Shown here piece after piece: positions 21,105-32,448 of a stretch of 64,000 nucleotides of DNA; position 1 is the stretch's first letter; each line of letters begins with the position of its first letter. A model generated the notes under the pieces. That model did no database searches. It was not told the DNA's origin and saw nothing but the letters and a program-made list of their open reading frames with translations. The position numbers and the translations under genes are program-made. Location of the stretch: NCBI GenBank assembly GCA_002197995.1, contig NGZR01000005.1, positions 4,092,001-4,156,000 of the forward strand, written 5' to 3'. This stretch comes from Gaeumannomyces sp. JS-464. Taxonomy: Eukaryota > Ascomycota > Sordariomycetes > Magnaporthales > Magnaporthaceae.

Positions 21105-22843
21105 TTAGCGGGCCGCCTCGGCTGCCAACAGAAATCCGCCATTCTCGAGAAGGCTGCTCGACGCCACGAAGCTAAATCCACCAAAGAGGTCCTCCTTCGG
21201 GGCACCATCTCTGACGGGGGACAGGGCGTCTGGCAGCCTCGCAGGCGGCGGCATCCCGCCCCAGGGGTCGTCTCGCGTCGTTACCACGGGGCTCAGCGAC
21301 AGCTCCGTGAACTCGGGCGCAAAGTTCTCGGCCAACTCCGGGTCCGTAATCATGGGCTGAATCGGCGGCTCCACCTCGCGCGCCGCCAGCTTCTTCCAGT
21401 TGATCTTGCGGAAGAAGCGGTGTTTCTTGATGGTCGCCAGATCCTTGGGCATGTTGGCACCGAGCCGCTTCGCCGGTTCTTTCTTTAGAAGGCGCGTGAG
21501 CAGGTCCTTCGCGTCCGGGCTCAGGAAGTAGGGCAACACCAGCTTCTGCTTCACAATGTTGTCCTGGATCTTGGCGTGGTTCTGCCCCGGAACGGCGGGT
21601 TGCCCGTCATCAGGTCGTACCCCAGTGCACCCAGTCCCCACCAGTCCACCGCCTTGCCGTACTTCTTGCCCTGGATTATCTCGGGGGCCATGTACTCAAC
21701 CGTGCCCAGGATCGAGTTGCACGCGTCCGACGACGGGTCCACTGCCACCTTTGAGAGACCAAAGTCGGTAAGAAGCAAGTGGCCCTCCGAGTCAAGCAGA
21801 CAGTTTTCGGGCTTCAGGTCCCGATACACCACCCCGAGGTTGTCATGCAGATGCGAGAGCGCGAGCACCATCTCGGCCATGTAGAAGGCCGCGACATCCT
21901 CCGAGAAGAGTTTCTCCGTGTTGAGGTGGGTAAAAAGCTCGCCACCCTGTCCATACTCCAGGATGAGGTACAGTTTCTCGTGGTCCTGGAAGGCGTAGTA
22001 GAGCTTGACAACGAACGGATGGCGGTTGACGCTCTCCAGAATCTGCCGCTCAGTCTTGGTCTGTTCCACCAACTTCTTATGCACGACGAGCGACGCCTTT
22101 TTAAACTGCTTCTGCGCATAGAGTCGGCCGGTGGTGCGCTGCTTCACCAAGATCACGGTACCGTACGTGCCCTTGCCGAGGCAGCGCAGGGGTTCGAAGT
22201 CGTCCGCCGTCATCTTGCGCGGTGGCGGCGGCACGAGCCCGCCCTCGATAGCGTTTGCGTAGAGGGCGGGGCCGTCCGTGACCCCGCCTAGCGTGGAGCA
22301 CCGGTCCTTGACCGTCTCGCTGACGAAATCCTCGTCCAGGTTGATCTCGTAGCTGGTCGTTGCGTTGGACGACGTCTCATCGCCGCTGTTGCTGGTCTGG
22401 CCGCTGCCGAGGCGCTCGCGACTGGGAGCCCGGCTGGTGCCGTTGCTCACGATGCCGGTGCGCCTCTCTACCGTGAGCCCGAGTAGTGTGGGGAATGCCA
22501 GCGGCGAGGTGATGATGCGCTGGCCGCGGCTATCGCTACGGGTCATTGAAGTGGCGCGCGAAGATGCGGCCGTGACGTCCAGGCTCAGCGGCTCCATTTG
22601 GAGGCGAAGTTTGGCGATGCCGCTCACGGCAGGCGAAGAGGTGGCTTTGAGCACAGGGCTACAGTTTGCGCTGACCACATCGTCGAGAGCGGCTGGGCGC
22701 TTCTTGCGGCCTCTCGGCGGCGTCGCCACCTTGGCACGCGACACCGATGTGGTGCCATGGTCGGAATCCTCATCGCCCGAGGCGGCGGGGGTCCCTTGAA
22801 ACCCGCGCACAGTGGAGAGCGCGGGAGCAGCCGGTGCTATCAT
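21105..22843 (-). CDS. AGC kinase, Psk1/S6K-like
   Basis: One exon, 579 residues once a single missing base is allowed at a C4 run (plus strand 21585-21588). There NPPFRG continues as QNHAKIQDN in the next frame. A Ser/Thr-rich N-terminal region (about 1-215) precedes a full AGC kinase domain: [41 protein letters not shown], activation loop [12 protein letters not shown]. The C-tail contains [12 protein letters not shown] and hydrophobic motif FGGFSF. This is the architecture of S. pombe Psk1 and S6 kinases, TORC1-dependent kinases acting on ribosomal protein S6. The T-loop reads S-I-L-G-T rather than the commoner T-F-C-G-T. It is the second TOR-type AGC kinase in this window, 9 kb from SCH9. 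Start at 22843 is the first ATG in frame. Confidence 0.85.
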
Positions 22844-24209
22844 GGCTGGGTACGTCTACGGTGGCGGGTTTTGTGCTAGATGATTGAAATGAAATGTTTG
22901 TTCCCTGGTAACGACAAATCGACGAGTGTTTGTTCGCGTCTCCCTCGGACTCGTATAGTCCCGCCTCAGGGAGGATCCGTGACAGCAGGTTCTGAATCCA
23001 GGCCAGCTCAAGCGCGAGCTGGCGTTGAGAAGACGGCCGCTAGGGCAGCCCGGCGAATCGGACTGCCGGCCAGGGATTCAAGGAGCAGAGCAGCCGCGCC
23101 GTCGCTCAGCGTCGCAGCGGTCTTCGGAAAAGGAGGTGCGCACAAGGCTCAGGCTTCGGCCGATGCGCATCTGGTGCTTGAAGGAAGAGAGGGAAACGTC
23201 GTAGGGCTCTGGCGTAAAATGCATTTGCGATAATCCTTGTTCGGGGCGCGTCTGTCAGTCGTGTCGTGGTTCGGTTGGTGAGGAAAGGGTCAACCTTTGC
23301 TTTGGGGGAAAGAGTAAGAAAAGGGGAGCGGCGGGAGACGGGGGGTCGAGCCAACTAAAGGCAGGCGCTGGCACGCAAAAAATAAATAAAAGTGGGTGGT
23401 TCCCGTCTGCGCGCTGTGTTTGGCCGTAACACGCGCCTGATCAGGGCTGAATCAGGTTCCATTGGGAGCGGTGCCAGCTGGCTGACCGAGTGTCAGGCTC
23501 ACTCAGCCCCCTCAAGCCTTGCGCTGGTTGTTGCCCGGTTCAGGGCTGCTGTCCAGGGCTGCGTGCGGGGGTGGGTGCTGGTGCTGGGGCAAGAGGCGGC
23601 TCGGGAGTCGGGAGTCACGTTATTGAACCCATGCAGCTCAGCTCAGGAGGTACAACACATTGACCATGCCGCGACCCGCATTGAGTTGGAAGCATCGAAT
23701 GACGGCTAAGGATTTGACATGTGGTCAGCAACAAAAACTGTATGCAAATGGAGACGGCACCTCCTTTTCGCCGCTTCTGGATAGGTAGTTTGAGGCCAAA
23801 ACGGATCGTCATCTCCGAAACAATCCCGAGTGTTTATTCTCCCTTTCTCTCGGCGCAGCGCTTTCGCGATTGATATTTCTTTTCTGATTTTCAACCGAAA
23901 ATTTTGTCTGCGCCTCGTGGAATCTCGGATTTGAAAGGGCTTCGTTTCCCCCTCCCCCTCCCCTTTTCCATTAGCCTCTCCGTATGCGAGGTTTTCACCG
24001 GTCCTCTGGCAAAGTGTAGCAGATTGCTTTATGCTTTTTCTCTCTCTCTTTTTTTATATATAATCAATTAATTATTTACAAGTTATTCCTCAGGCGCATT
24101 TAGGGTATCTCCTTTCTATCTGCCTGATGATTACCTACCTGCTTACATAGGCGGTTTGCGGTCTGCCGCAACATCATAGAACTGGAATCGAATGTGGCTG
24201 CCAGACACC
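22844..24209. promoter_or_regulatory. Upstream region of Psk1-like kinase / 3' UTR of PRP4
   Basis: 1.37 kb without a supported gene. An AT-rich segment near 24030-24080 (with tatatataat) lies just beyond the PRP4 stop and probably belongs to its 3' UTR; the 22844-23400 part is the likely kinase promoter. Confidence 0.4.
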
Positions 24210-25960
24210 TTAAACCCCCTCGCCGTCATTGCGTCCCCAGAGCTTGACCGTGCGATCGTGGCCCCCGCTGACAATCCACTTCCCATCTCTGCTTACGTCA
24301 ACGCTGGCGACAGGGCCAGTGTGCCCGCTGAGGGACTGAACCAGGGCCCAGTCGTCAGCAGAGAATATGTTGACTTTGTTGTCGAAACCGCTCGAAACGA
24401 CAAATGTGCCCGACTTCTTAGGCAGGGGCTGTCCTTTCTCGTCCAGTCCTAGAGGGTTCCCACTCAGCGGGCCGTCTAGTCCCTTAAACCACCGCATGTC
24501 CGACACGGCGCTTGTGTGCGCCCCGATGCCTCCGGTGCGCTGCGCCTTGCGGACGTCCCAGCACTTGATCCAGCCATCGGCCGAGGCCGACATGACGCGG
24601 TAGCCGTCCGAGGACCAGTCAAGCGCGTATATTGGCTTAATGTGTCCGTCCTGGTGCCCGTCGAGTATGAAAATGGTCCTGCCTGTCCTGAGGTCCCACA
24701 CTCTGCTAATGCTGTCTTGGCCTGCGCTGGCCAGGAGCGACCCATCCTCGTTGAAGCTGACTGCAAAAACCCCGCGAGAGTGACCCTCTTGTAGCAGCAG
24801 CTCCGTCCTCTTCTCCACATCCCATAACCTCCAAGACGTATCTTCCGAGGCCGAGGCCAGGTATCGGCCAGACGGGTGGAATTCGACTCGACAGACCCTC
24901 TGTGTGTGCCCCGAGAGTGTTTGCAAGCGGTGTGTCCTGGTTGAGGGACCACAGGTGTACCTGGCCTTCTGCTCCTCCGGTGGCCATGTTCACGGCGTCG
25001 GGAGAAACACCACTCTCGGGTAGGGTCGCGCCGGGAAACCACGAAAGGCCGCTCACCTTGTTGGTGTGGCCCCTAAACGTCCTAGTCTCCTGCAGGTCGG
25101 GGATGGTAAAAAGCTTCACCGATCCGCCCCAGTTGCCTGCCGCGACAAATTCCCCGTTTGGCGATATCCTCGTGATGCTTAGGTGACGCTGGCCCGCAGT
25201 CTGCGAGCCCTGCAGCTCGAATCCCTGCAGCTTATCCTTGATCTGTTTCCGGAACCTGACGTGTGTCCTCTGGACGATGCCGGACTCCTGTTTCTGGAAG
25301 GCCAGGCGCTGCTTTGCCCGTGGTAGTGAGTACCTCGCAATATCCCTCCTTGCTTCGAGTAGCTCAGGTTCTCCTCTGGTGTAGAACTCCTCCTCGCGCT
25401 CCTCGGCGTCATCTGAGGCTGCATCGTCGGCGTCCTCCATGTCAACATCCTGGCCCGGCTCTGCGTTTCCCCTCCCCCGTTCCTTCTCTCTCATCAGGAG
25501 CTCCCGTAGCCGATCTCGACGATCCGCTGGACCCTCGCCGAAGAGCGTTATGGGCTCGCCCATCTCCCGGAGTTTCGCTCTGACGCGACCATCGTCTGTG
25601 GGGACCGCAATGTTCGCGGCAAGCCGTTTCCTTTCGAACTGGGACATCAACACCGAGGCTTTCTCGGACGCGATGCCGGCCCCACCCGTTGGAACATCAT
25701 AGTCGTAGTCGACAGCTAAAGCACACGTAGTCGTTAGCCGAACACCGGGGGCTCTCGCAGACTGGGGGTGGGATAGGATGATTTGGCACCTACGGATGTT
25801 GCTGAGGTCTATGCCGCGTTTCTGTAGATGTCCGTCACCACCAGGGTCAGCCTGCTGTCTGGTGAAGGAAAGGTCAAGAAAGTGAGGTGAGAAAGGGGAA
25901 TCGAACCTCTGACTCGGCCTCCTCAACATAGGCCTGGCGGGATGGATGTACCATCGACAT
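24210..25960 (-). CDS. PRP4: U4/U6 snRNP protein Prp4 (WD40 splicing factor)
   Basis: Three exons, 25960-25907, 25854-25794 and 25715-24210; introns 25906-25855 and 25793-25716. The 539-residue product has the SFM/PRP4-like N-terminal motif ([37 protein letters not shown]) followed by seven WD40 repeats, e.g. [24 protein letters not shown] and [12 protein letters not shown]. Prp4 is a core protein of the U4/U6.U5 tri-snRNP and binds Prp3. One extra base in an A3 run (plus TTT 24920-24922) shifts the frame between PLA and TLSGHTQRV; removing it restores an uninterrupted WD40 series. The first intron has a weak donor, GTTCGA; the second has GTAGGT. The start is supported by the conserved downstream order but the first two short exons are less certain. 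Divergent from the cyclin gene. Confidence 0.9.
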
Positions 25961-26835
25961 CTTGAATCTGCGCCGAGGCGAGCGACCGATGCTGTGCCTG
26001 TCAGGAAGTCGAGTGGACCGAGCGCTGTGTTGCGACCTCGGTTTTCTTTCTATGCGTTTGAGTGGCGGCCGTGATAGTCCGGTGGCTTGGCCAACTGAGG
26101 TCGTGGCTGATGTCTGCACAGCTCTGGATGAGTCGAGTTGCTCGCCTCGGGTTTGCGACGGGCCAAGACGCGTTGTGCTCACATAGATTTATGGATGCTC
26201 GCTCCTACGTGCCTTTCAAGCCCCCACCAAGAGGCGGAAGTTTCTTGAAGTACCCTCTGTCGTGTCTGTGGACAGACAGGACCAGTCAGGTACCTGTGGC
26301 CGAGTGGAACAACCCACCAGAGTTCAGCCAACCACAAACAGCGTCCGTGACGGAAAGAACACGGCGAGCCGGGCACGAGCCATGCACTGGATTTCCTTTG
26401 CAATGCGCCCGCCCGGGTCCGGAGTTGATCAGACTTGATAGCAACCGATAACATTCGCCAGCCTGCAGGTGCATCCGCCGCAGGTCCCTAGACCCGAGTT
26501 CATTCAGCTATCTATCCAGCCATCGATGACGGATTCTATCGCATGCCGCCTCAAATCTCGTCCTCCTTTGCGGGTCAACCGAGTCACGGATAAGTTATCG
26601 AATTGGCAGTCCTGAACCCGACAACAGCCCAAGACGAAACCCTCGACGCTCGCAGCCAGCCTCGCACGCCTCGAGATCCTGTTCTATGTTGCGCCTCGAA
26701 TCAGCCGCGCGATCCTCCTGAGGCACTTTCCGGGTCTCTTCCCGCAAAGCCTGGTTGCGCGTCGCCCGGTTCCCGCCCGAGGATTAGCTGGAAGGTGGAG
26801 CCACTCTTCCAGAGTATCGTGACGACTCGGAAACG
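25961..26835. promoter_or_regulatory. Shared upstream region PRP4 / cyclin
   Basis: 875 bp between two divergently transcribed RNA-processing/transcription genes. No ORF of interest. A bidirectional promoter is inferred from orientation. Confidence 0.45.
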
Positions 26836-28427
26836 ATGGCGAGCATCGACCGGTACAGGCCTGCCCGAGAGGGCTATCAACCACCGTCGTTGCCACCGAA
26901 GCCTCCTCCGCCGGCCGATCGGCTCTCGAGGTCCCCCACCCGCCGACACGCTGTACCTCCGGCCGTGCCGTCGCCGCCGGTCCAGACGTCGCGCAACTCG
27001 CCGCCACGCCCCGCGTCCAGGCGCGTAGTGCCCCCCTCGCCCGCACACCCGGCCGCGGCAGCCGCGCCGCCCCCCAAACCCAAGACCAGCCAATGGTTCT
27101 TCACCCCCAATGAGATCCTTGCCACCCCTAGCATAGTCGACGGCCTGCGCCCGGTCGAGGAGCGTGTGAGAAGAGCCAAGGGTGTCAGCTTCATCTACCA
27201 GGCTGGCGTTCTTCTTGAGCTGCCGCAGATCACTCTGTGGGTGGCTGCTGTCTTTTTCCACAGGTTCTTCATGAGGGTCGGCCTGGTGGAGGAAAAGAAT
27301 GGCATACATCATTATGTGAGTCGAGCTTTGCTGTTGATCAGCGTCCCCCTTGGTCAAGCAAAGGGGTGGTTGTTTGCACAAACACGATGTCCCCGTCCCC
27401 TGCTCATTGGGCAGGCAGCAGTAGAGAGCACGTCGGCATGACTGGGCTTATTACTGACGTGTGCTCATCTCCAGAACATCGCTGCAACTGCCCTGTTCCT
27501 GGCGAACAAGACCCAAGAAGACTGTCGCAAGACAAAGGACCTGATCATCTCGGTCGCTCGAGTGGCCCAGAAGAATACAAGCCTGATCATCGATGAGCAG
27601 AGCAAGGAGTACTGGCGTTGGAGAGATAGCATTCTGATGCACGAGGAGATAATGCTGGAGATTCTCACTTTTGACCTCATGGTCGACATTCCCTATCAGC
27701 CGCTATTTGAATACCTTAAGAGGTTGGATCTTCACCACAACAAGCGACTTCGGGATGCGGCTTGGGCCTACATCAACGACTCATGTTTTAGCATGCTGCC
27801 GCTGCTGATGTCGGCGGCCGACATTGCCGCAAGCTCTGTCTTCTTCGCCAGCGTTTCTACTGGCGAGAAGATTGACGATGTCCAAGGCGAGCCTTGGTGG
27901 CGCCATCTCAAGGCCGACGAGACGCGCATCGCAAAGGCAATAGATGTTATCGTCGAGTTCTACAACGAGAACCCACTCGGCAAGAAGGACCAACGATACC
28001 AGGGCTCCCCGAGTTCTCGCTCGAGAGCACCCGGCGCAGGGGCGCCGACACCATCCTGAGCCAGACCGAGGCCGGCTCGAGCCACAATGGCACACCCTTG
28101 GGCACAGATCGGGGTACCCAGAGCCCTAGTGCCCGCGCCGGCGTCAACAACCGCGCAGATGGCGACCGCCACCGCGACCGAGACAGCAATGGCAACGGCA
28201 ACACCAATGACCCCGGTACCGCCAGCGCGAACACGACCAGGGACTCTACCGGCGGGGCGACCTTGCTCCCGTCGGATGCCGAGTCGCAATCCCAGTCTGC
28301 AAGACCAAACGGCTCTGGTCTCATCTCGCCGGGCATAAAGCGCGGGCCCGGACAGGAGCCGGACGCTGAGAGGGTTGCTAAGAAGCCGCGCCTCGCAGAC
28401 GAGGACGAGGGCGAAGTGCGGGAGTGA
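26836..28427 (+). CDS. Cyclin K/T-like (P-TEFb, Pch1-type) cyclin
   Basis: Two exons, 26836-27315 and 27475-28427, joined by a GTGAGT...CCAG intron (27316-27474). A Pro-rich N terminus (about 1-90) leads into a cyclin box: WFFTPNEILATPSIVDG, GVSFIYQAGVLLELPQ, then IAATALFLANKTQED. The second cyclin fold follows (ILTFDLMVDIPYQPLFEYL). The C-terminal tail is Ser/Asn/Asp-rich and ends with a KKPRLADEDEGE patch. This is the layout of S. pombe Pch1 and metazoan cyclin T/K, partners of Cdk9-type kinases that phosphorylate the RNA polymerase II C-terminal domain. A missing C in the run at 28007-28010 interrupts the tail; with it the protein is 477 residues. Ctk2- or Srb11-type cyclins are alternatives, but the WFFTP start favours Pch1. 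The tail is the least certain part. Confidence 0.83.
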
Positions 28428-28922
28428 TGACTCCGAGAAGCTACTCGTGGAAAGGGCGATGGCAAGGAAGGTTTTTTTCGCTGACCTCTCGCCCTGGAAA
28501 ATGAGCTCCACAGGTAAGGAAGGGCTGTCTGTACTTTTTTTGTTCTTTTATCATCATTCAACGGGTTGAGGCCATTGGGAGGTTCCAGAATCGGCGCTCG
28601 ACCAGGACTGCGAGGCACATCTACTAATTTCTTCTGCCCATCGTTCTCACGACTGCTGGCGTTCGGACCCGTGTTTAAACTCTCTATTTCCATTTCTTTC
28701 GATAGTCCTTCCTGTTTTTGTTACTCATGGTTCTGGCCGGAACATCAGGATTTCATTCGGCCTGCACAGTTAATGAAGCAATCAGATACAAGTCGAATAC
28801 ACTCCACAGCCAAAAGCACCATTCCTCGCAGGTCATCGTCAACTCTGAAACCATTGCTATTTTTCGCTTGGAATAACTGGCTTTCTTTTCCTTCTCCTTT
28901 TGCTATTCACCTCTTCCACTCT
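28428..28922. other. Convergent 3' region cyclin / DUS4
   Basis: 495 bp between convergent genes with T-rich stretches (28530-28560, 28860-28910). Nothing else seen. Confidence 0.5.
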
Positions 28923-30627
28923 CTAATTGTCACCCGACGTGAATCGCCTTAGGCCCAACCCCCCACGTTTCTCAGCCATCTTCTCGTCCAGCAAGTCAAT
29001 CAAGTCAAGCATGTCGGTGCATGCAATAAGCGCCATCCTCTCTTTCTTGTTCAGCAATGAGCACTTATCCGGACCGAACCCAGCGCCGGTCATTTCCGTC
29101 AGATGGTGCTGAACAAGCTTCAGGGGCAGCGGTGCGCGAGCAACTTTGTTCATGAAGCGCTCGACAACGTCCCAGGTACATGTGCCCTGGTTAGAGAAGA
29201 GTGCAGGGTTGGCCAGGATTGCGCGGGCTGACATCAACCCTGCCAACTTCGGCAGCATACGAGATGTGCTGCTCGGAGGCCCTGAGTCTGAGCGCGGCTT
29301 GTGTGATGCCATACTGGGTGCGCCCTCTAGGCTGAGTAGGGGTGAGGAAAACGGCAAGGTATCGAGCGTGAAAACGTCGCCTGATACGAGGATCGGGACG
29401 GCGTCACCATATTTCGAGGTGAGGATCTCGAGCGCCTCGACGTTTATAGGATCGCTCGAGGGTGTATGTCTTGTCCTAGGATGGATGGTGAGGAAATCTA
29501 TCTGCCGATTCTGTGGGTGGCCAAGGACCGTGTCGATAAAGTCCACGGTCTTTCTACAAGGAGACGGGTGGTCAGCACGCGCGCACTGCGCCTATAGCTC
29601 CCCAGAAGAATGGTACGGTCAGCGTTACCTGAGGTCCTTGTGTACACGTATCTTGACGCTGACGCTCTTCCCGCTAGGATCGTCTTTAGACTCGTCCAGC
29701 GCAACCGCCCACCCGTTCGCGCGCAGGCGACTCCTCGCCTCGACGACCATGTCCCGAACGAGCTCCCTCTTCTCCATCAGGGCGGCGCCCAGGACCTCGG
29801 CGCATGCCCAAGACTGGGGGCAGCCGCAGTTGAGATCAACGCCGCTGACATGAGAGGCGACGAGGGAGGAAGCTCGAGAGAACTCCAAGGGCGAGTTGGA
29901 TCCAAACTGAACTATAGTTGGTGGCTGCGACGCATCGGAGGCAAGCGTGAAATCTACAGCCCCATGAGACATCGATGGTTATTTTGGGATCGGGAGAGCT
30001 AGGCAGCTCCACGGGATAGGACGCCGATACAAGCCATGGATATAAAAGCACGACGACCGGGTGCAGTGATCTCAGTTTCTAGACTGCACAGTCTTACCGC
30101 TATCCCGGGCAAATTGATTTCGGTTGAACTCCTTGGCCAGGACCATGGGCGTCCAGCACAGGTCAACTCCATACGAATAGACGGTTTGGCGAAACGCAAG
30201 CTGGTGACCACTTTGTCAGGCTTTTTTTTTCGGCTGGACGTCAAGATGGAATCGGGACACGAGAGTAGAAAGAACGGAAAGACCGAGAGATGCCAAACCT
30301 TGCTATATCTGACCATTGGCGCAGAAGCGTAGACGAATCTGCCTTGGTCTTTGGCCAGCTCGAATATTTTAAGAGGACTTGCTTAGGCTATCAGCTACTA
30401 GCCAGGCCGACGCGAAGAGGCTGGGTATCAACGAGTATCTAGAGATCCTGAGTTCAAGGCATCTAGGGTACGTGCATGTCCACTGCACCGATTGAAGGAC
30501 AGAGAAAAGGCACCAGGAGGTGAAGCAGGATGAGAAGAATATGGACGCAAAAGAGAAAAGCAAAGGTAACTTAACCTATGCTCTCACCAAAGAAGCACAG
30601 CACTTACTGCATCGTTTGAGCGTCCAT
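28923..30627 (-). CDS. DUS4: tRNA-dihydrouridine synthase 4 (Dus4)
   Basis: Five exons: 30627-30608, 30377-30299, 30200-30098, 29953-29629 and 29553-28923. All phases close, giving 385 residues. The FMN-dependent Dus fold is clear: GRFVYASAPMVRYSKLAFRQ, YGVDLCWTPMVLAKEFNRN, PPTIVQFGSNSP, GVDLNCGCPQSWA (with the catalytic-loop Cys), LTIHPRTR and GLMSARAILANPALF. Dus4 reduces uridine in the tRNA D-loop (positions 20a/20b in yeast). The first exon has only 20 nt (MDAQTM) and its downstream acceptor is an AAG rather than the usual CAG/TAG, so the extreme N terminus is provisional. The rest has standard donors (GTTTGG, GTAAGA, GTAACG). No indel is needed. Divergent from the RBM42-like gene. Confidence 0.9.
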
Positions 30628-31158
30628 GTTGCAAACCGGTCAGGGAAAGGAAGAGCAAAAGTATGGCCTTGATAACCAACACTCTTTTGATTTTCTGGTG
30701 CTTCCACACCCGCCCCTCACTTTGTTGCTCTGGAGGTGGGATCAGAGTTTTTGAATGCCAGCGAGAGTAACATCACGTGACACACTTACGTCTGCTGCCC
30801 AGTCGTCCCGAGCTCAGTCAGAGTCGCATTTATGGCCTTGGACCCGCAGCAACGGCACGACGCCCTTAGCGACGACACGCCGACCCGACTAGCGACTTCC
30901 TCGTTTGACCTCGACGTCACCACCATTTGGCAGCCGCCACAACAACCACCTCAGGCTCTTGACGCGCCGTGCACGGGCTTCAAGAGGGGGAAGCGCATCG
31001 AATTTCCATCGGCGCTCGTTCGCGCAAAGAAATAAAAAATAAAAATAAAAACCCTACACAAACAAACACAAAAGCGCGGCCATTGCTTGAAGGCTTGGGG
31101 GTCACAGGTACGTGCCCGAGCAGCTAGGTCGTGACAACGCTGCGACAAAAAGTTCATC
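30628..31158. promoter_or_regulatory. Shared upstream region DUS4 / RBM42-like
   Basis: 531-bp divergent intergenic region. A CACGTGA palindrome-like element is seen at about 30773-30780 (tcacgtgac), a possible bHLH-type site. Function inferred only. Confidence 0.45.
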
Positions 31159-32448
31159 ATGTCGTACCCGGGTCCACCAGGTGTCAGCTCGCCGCATCCA
31201 TCGCTGCCGCCGCGACCGCCCTCGGCGTCGACGGTCAAGAAACCCGCCGGGGTACCACAGCCGCCGCCGTCGTCCAGGTTCCCCTCCTTACCAACATACG
31301 GCGCGACTGCTCCCCCGGGATACCCGGCCGCTACGGCCGCTGCACCGTATTCATACCCTACCACCACCACGCCTACGGGCTACGGTTCTCCCGCTACCAC
31401 CACCGCGCCGCCCGCTCACTATGGCGCCCCGCCTACGACCTACGCGTCCTACTCGCAACCCCCCTCGACGGCCCCGGTGAAGGCTGCCGGCGCGTTCGGG
31501 CGGGGTGGACACAACGGAGGCAGCAACAACAGCAACAATCGCGGCGGCGGCGGCTCTAATGGCGCATACTCGACACACAGCAACACGTTCTCGCCAGCAG
31601 CGCCAGCCTACTCGAACCAGGCTCCGCAAATCAGGAACCCATTCCCCGCACCCGGTGTCTCGACGGCCGCCGCGCCGGCCCCCACTCGGCCGTGAACGAT
31701 GAGGCTGAGATGGCCGCGCAGATCGCGCAGTGGCAGAGCGCCTATATCCCTAAGAGCGAGGCCGACCACATGGCTGCTGCGGCCGCGGGAGGATATCCGT
31801 ATGCCGGGGCGGACGCGCAGCAGCCGCAGCCGCAATACCCGCAATACCCGCAGGCCCAGGCCCCAGGCGCCGTGCCGGTGTCGAGCGGCTGGGGACGGCA
31901 CGGATGAGACAGCGGGCCAGGCGCCAGGCCACAAGAAGACGGTGTACCGGTCCGGCGGCGGTAAGAAGTGGACTGACGACACACTTTTGGAGTGGAATCC
32001 GTCGCACCTGAGGATCTTTGTGGGCAACCTGGCGGGCGAAACGACGGACGAGTCGCTGCTCAAGGCCTTTTCGCGCTGGAAGAGCGTGGCCAAGGCCAAG
32101 GTGATTCGCGACAAGCGCAACAACAAGAGCAAGGGCTATGGCTTCGTCGCCTTCGCAGATCCGGACGACTTCTTCCAGGCGGCCAAGGAGATGAACGGGA
32201 AATACATCCAGAGTCACCCGGTGACAATCAAGAAGGCCGATACCCCTATTGCACCGAAAAATATGAAGGACGACAAGAGGAATAACGGCGGAAAGCACAA
32301 GAAGCACGGCGGAAACAGAGGAGGAGGCTCAGGTTCAGGAGCAGGAGCAGGAGGAGGACCGTACGAGCCACAGCTGGGCCCCGTGCGCCCCGGCGGTGTG
32401 GTCAAACCTGGACAGAAGACCAAAGGAGGCCTCAAGCTGCTGGGTTGA
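31159..32448 (+). CDS. RNA-binding protein, RBM42-like (single RRM)
   Basis: A 429-residue protein if two opposite single-base changes are allowed: a missing C at 31679-31683 and an extra G at 31891-31894. The first 180 residues are Pro/Ala/Tyr-rich and disordered. Then come an acidic helical segment (NDEAEMAAQIAQWQSAYIPK) and a linker (KKTVYRSGGGKKWTDDTLLEW). The RRM follows with RNP2 IFVGNL and RNP1 KGYGFVAF, and the C terminus is Gly/Lys-rich. The DDTLLEW..FRIFVGNL-like order just before the RRM is characteristic of RBM42. RBM42-type proteins bind RNA and associate with splicing/hnRNP complexes; the fungal role is inferred. The start is the first ATG, 531 bp from divergent DUS4. Confidence 0.82.

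Noticed and set aside
25895..25910. B-box-like GGTTCGATTCC on the minus strand (tRNA gene?)
   Set aside because: No matching A-box, acceptor stem or full T-stem pairing; it lies at the PRP4 exon 1/intron junction.
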